Assembly: GCA_012519125.1 (NCBI GenBank)
Contig: JAAYQY010000331.1
Span: 1 to 7,195, forward strand
Direction of reading: 5' to 3'
Origin: Spirochaetales bacterium
GTDB taxonomy: Bacteria; Spirochaetota; Spirochaetia; Sphaerochaetales; Sphaerochaetaceae
DNA length: 7,195 nt
The notes below the pieces were generated by a model. It ran no database searches and had not been told where the DNA came from. It saw nothing but the letters and a program-made list of their open reading frames with translations. Shown here in pieces: positions 5,286 to 7,195 of this stretch. The position numbers were made by a program, and so were the translations under genes. Position 1 is the stretch's first letter. Every line of letters starts with the position of its first letter.

Positions 5286-6191
5286 ATGAAACCGACTCTC
5301 TTGGTATTGGCAGCTGGTATGGGAAGCCGTTACGGCGGCATCAAACAGATAGACAGCGTGGGAAGCCACGGAGAAACTTTGCTTGACTATGGGGTGTTTG
5401 ATGCCCACAAGAGTGGGTTTGGCAAGGTGGTTTTCATGATCCGCAAGGATATTGAAAAGGATTTTCGCGAGCGCTTGTTTGACCGTATTGCCCGCAACAT
5501 GGACGCATCCTATCTCTTCCAGAGTCAGGACTCCTTGCTCAGTGAGGAGCAGAAGCGCCTCTCTGCAGGACGAAAGAAGCCTTGGGGAACCATCCATGCA
5601 GTGTTGTGTGCCAAGGATGCAATCGCCGAGCCGTTCGCCGTCATCAACGCCGATGACTACTATGGGCGTGAATCCTTCTCCATCCTTGCAAAGCACCTTT
5701 CGTCGCTTACGCCGGACAGCACAGAGCATGCCATGGTTGGCTATGTGCTCGACCACACCATGAGTCGCAGCGGTACCGTAAGCCGAGCTATCTGCAATGT
5801 ACAGGATGGTTACCTCGTCGATATGGAGGAGCACACCAAGATCGGGTATGAAGGTGAGCAGGTGGTGAGTTACAAGGAGCATGAAAAGTTGTTGCTCACC
5901 GGCAAGGAGTTGGTTTCCATGAACTTCTTTGGCTTTGCTCCCACCATCTTCGAAAGTTTCACTTCCTACTGGGATGCCTTCATCAAGGAGAATATCCAAG
6001 CTGAAAAGACTGAGTGCTACCTTCCCAACGGGACCAGTGCGATGGTGACCAAGAAAGAGGGTCGGCTCAAGTTCTATTCGACCCAGGAAACCTGGTTTGG
6101 TATGACCTACAGTGAGGATCGGGAGAACGTGAAGAACCAGCTTGCCTTGAAGGTGAAGAAGGGTACCTATCCCGAGAAACTCTGGAACTAG
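5286..6191 (+). CDS. Sugar-phosphate nucleotidyltransferase (NDP-sugar pyrophosphorylase family)
   Basis: 301 residues with a GT-A nucleotidyltransferase fold. The N-terminal signature LLVLAAGMGSRYGGIKQ (5-21) gives the NTP-binding loop with Gly11, Gly13, Arg15 and Lys20. The metal-binding motif is NADDYYG, with Asp123/Asp124. Such enzymes join a sugar phosphate and an NTP to make an NDP-sugar plus pyrophosphate, for surface polysaccharide or related synthesis; the sugar and base cannot be told. The motif differs from classical RmlA/GlmU loops (G-x-G-T/S-R-L...PK): here GGIKQ brings the lysine much closer to the arginine. That marks a distinct subfamily, often annotated only as nucleotidyltransferase family protein. 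There is no hexapeptide-repeat acyltransferase tail. The ATG at 5286 is supported by GAGGAG (5272-5277), 8 nt upstream. Its stop TAG interlocks with the convergent YitT gene's stop in CTAG. Confidence 0.85.
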   Translation: MKPTLLVLAAGMGSRYGGIKQIDSVGSHGETLLDYGVFDAHKSGFGKVVFMIRKDIEKDFRERLFDRIARNMDASYLFQSQDSLLSEEQKRLSAGRKKPWGTIHAVLCAKDAIAEPFAVINADDYYGRESFSILAKHLSSLTPDSTEHAMVGYVLDHTMSRSGTVSRAICNVQDGYLVDMEEHTKIGYEGEQVVSYKEHEKLLLTGKELVSMNFFGFAPTIFESFTSYWDAFIKENIQAEKTECYLPNGTSAMVTKKEGRLKFYSTQETWFGMTYSEDRENVKNQLALKVKKGTYPEKLWN

Positions 6192-7114
6192 GACTCCTTC
6201 TTTCGTTTTTGCGTTACATCCGACAGCCCTGCCCAAGCAGCTTCCTCGATGGGGGTGAATCCCTCACCGAGGACTTTGTATGCCTCTTGGACAACCATGA
6301 ATGCAAGCCTGTCATTGCGATGGACGATATTGGTCAAGGCCCCGATCTTGTTGTTGGCGACCACGGTCATGATGACCGGCCGGTCGAAACCGGTGTACAT
6401 TCCGCTGCCATAGAGAATCGTGCCTCCATGGCCGAGCTCTTCCAGGATGGCTGTCTCTATCTGCTTGCGTTTCTCGCTGATGATGAACACAGTCTTTGCA
6501 GAACGGGTTCCGAAGGAGAGCACCACCCGATCGATGGTGACTGATACGATATATACCGTCATGATGGCATACAGTGCCATTTCCAAGCTGAAAATGAAGG
6601 CACTCGCAGTGATGATGAGTGCATCAACCAAGAAGAGGGACGTTCCCATGGAGAGCGGGGTGTAGCGGGCGAGAATCTGGCCAAGGATATCTGTTCCCCC
6701 GGTATTCGCACCACTACGCAGCACGAGCCCCACTCCCAGTCCCATCAAGACTCCCCCTGAAATGGCTGAGAGGAGGATCGAGAGGGGGTTGGAGTAGTCA
6801 AGCACCCCATCATAGCCTCCCCAGGCGTTGATCAGTGAGGTGAAAACGGAGAGCAGGACCGTACCTGCCAGGGATTTTGCCCCGTACTGCTTGCCAAAGA
6901 TTATCACCCCCAACAGGAAGAGGGGAACAGAGAGTACGAAAATGGAGAGACCGGTATCCAGCCCAAGGGTATGGTAGAGGATGATGGCAATGCCACTTAC
7001 CCCGCCGCTTGCTATCTTGGCAGGGGAGGAGAAGAGGGCGATGCCCAGGGCGGTAAGGAACGACCCTGTCGTGATGTAGAAGAGCTCAAGCAGATGATAC
7101 TGGCGTTTGGTCAT
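6188..7114 (-). CDS. YitT-family membrane protein with C-terminal DUF2179 domain
   Basis: 308 residues, close to the normal size for the family. The N-terminal two thirds is membrane-embedded: hydrophobic segments at about 11-28, 36-50, 56-73, 81-97, 111-132, 157-175 and 179-199, with the family motifs ASGGVSGI (35-42) and GANTGGTDILG (135-145). The C-terminal soluble part from about 206 (AKTVFIISEKR, GGTILYGSGMYTG, VIMTVV, DRLAFMVV) is DUF2179, a small ligand-binding-like domain on the cytosolic side. YitT proteins are widespread; their transported substrate is not established. The ATG at 7114-7112 starts just before the first helix; no Shine-Dalgarno is visible. A weak TATGCT lies six bases upstream. 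If the frame ending at 7147 is real, the gene follows it by 32 nt and could share its transcript. The last codons overlap the stop of the nucleotidyltransferase gene by four bases. Confidence 0.92.
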   Translation of the reverse strand: MTKRQYHLLELFYITTGSFLTALGIALFSSPAKIASGGVSGIAIILYHTLGLDTGLSIFVLSVPLFLLGVIIFGKQYGAKSLAGTVLLSVFTSLINAWGGYDGVLDYSNPLSILLSAISGGVLMGLGVGLVLRSGANTGGTDILGQILARYTPLSMGTSLFLVDALIITASAFIFSLEMALYAIMTVYIVSVTIDRVVLSFGTRSAKTVFIISEKRKQIETAILEELGHGGTILYGSGMYTGFDRPVIMTVVANNKIGALTNIVHRNDRLAFMVVQEAYKVLGEGFTPIEEAAWAGLSDVTQKRKKES

Positions 7115-7146
7115 GGGAAAAGCATAGTCCCAATCGCTTGATTTTT

Positions 7147-7195
7147 CTACTGGTGAGGCCCCAGCTTGTCAGGAAGCTTTGCCTCCCAGTTCTCC
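7147..7195 (-). CDS. Possible C-terminal end of a further minus-strand gene
   Basis: On the minus strand one frame reads ENWEAKLPDKLGPHQ and then TAG (7149-7147). It enters from the right edge. The composition looks like the tail of a soluble enzyme, and its stop lies 32 nt before the YitT start, typical operon spacing. Fifteen residues are too few to assign a family. The other two minus-strand frames give less protein-like readings, one of them closing early with TGA. Existence is plausible, not proven. Confidence 0.4.
   Translation of the reverse strand, partial: ENWEAKLPDKLGPHQ

Noticed and set aside
5265..6236. A 323-residue open frame on the minus strand opposite the nucleotidyltransferase
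   Set aside because: It lies antisense to a gene with clear motifs and a Shine-Dalgarno. Its reading has no recognisable family and would overlap both flanking genes; it looks like a codon-bias shadow.
1..7195. CRISPR array, insertion sequence, toxin-antitoxin or defence system
   Set aside because: No spaced direct repeats, transposase motifs, terminal inverted repeats or recognisable nuclease/toxin pairs were seen on either strand.

Overview
The window looks like a chromosomal segment of a spirochaete, most likely a Sphaerochaeta-like member of the Sphaerochaetaceae. This is inferred from moderate GC, a spirochaete-style lipoprotein signal, and the mix of a YmdB-like phosphoesterase, RseC, LptC-like, YitT, GH3 and NDP-sugar pyrophosphorylase genes. 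No database search was possible. I see no insertion sequence, CRISPR array, phage module or attachment site.

Layout. (1) Positions 1-1792, minus strand: a tight three-gene operon read right to left. It encodes a YmdB/TIGR00282-like metallophosphoesterase with altered metal ligands, an RseC-family cysteine-cluster membrane protein (8-nt overlap), and an LptC-like envelope lipoprotein cut by the left edge. (2) Positions 1793-1865: a short divergent promoter region with a TTGCC-N4-GGCAA inverted repeat. (3) Positions 1866-4001, plus strand: a complete, leader-less (cytoplasmic) family 3 glycoside hydrolase of the beta-glucosidase type. (4) Positions 3978-4128, minus strand: a complete tRNA-Arg(CCG) unit with its own promoter, and a terminator lying inside the 3' end of the GH3 gene. 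(5) Positions 4129-4301: an AT-rich intergenic stretch with a near-palindrome and a good promoter. (6) Positions 4302-7114: two convergent gene pairs. The first is a secreted protein of unknown function facing a small cysteine-cluster protein. The second is a sugar-phosphate nucleotidyltransferase facing a YitT-family membrane protein. In both pairs the stop codons interlock within the four bases CTAG. (7) Positions 7115-7195: a short gap and probably the last codons of another minus-strand gene.

How the genes relate. The left operon is envelope-oriented (LptC-like lipoprotein, RseC membrane protein) and led by a relative of a cyclic-nucleotide phosphodiesterase that may have lost its normal chemistry. 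GH3 and the nucleotidyltransferase are carbohydrate enzymes, but nothing in the sequence ties them into one pathway. The points most worth following are the substituted active site of the YmdB-like protein, the repeated CTAG tail-to-tail overlaps, the probable leaderless start of the LptC-like gene, and the tRNA terminator built into an opposing coding sequence. I found no convincing wholly new multi-gene system.
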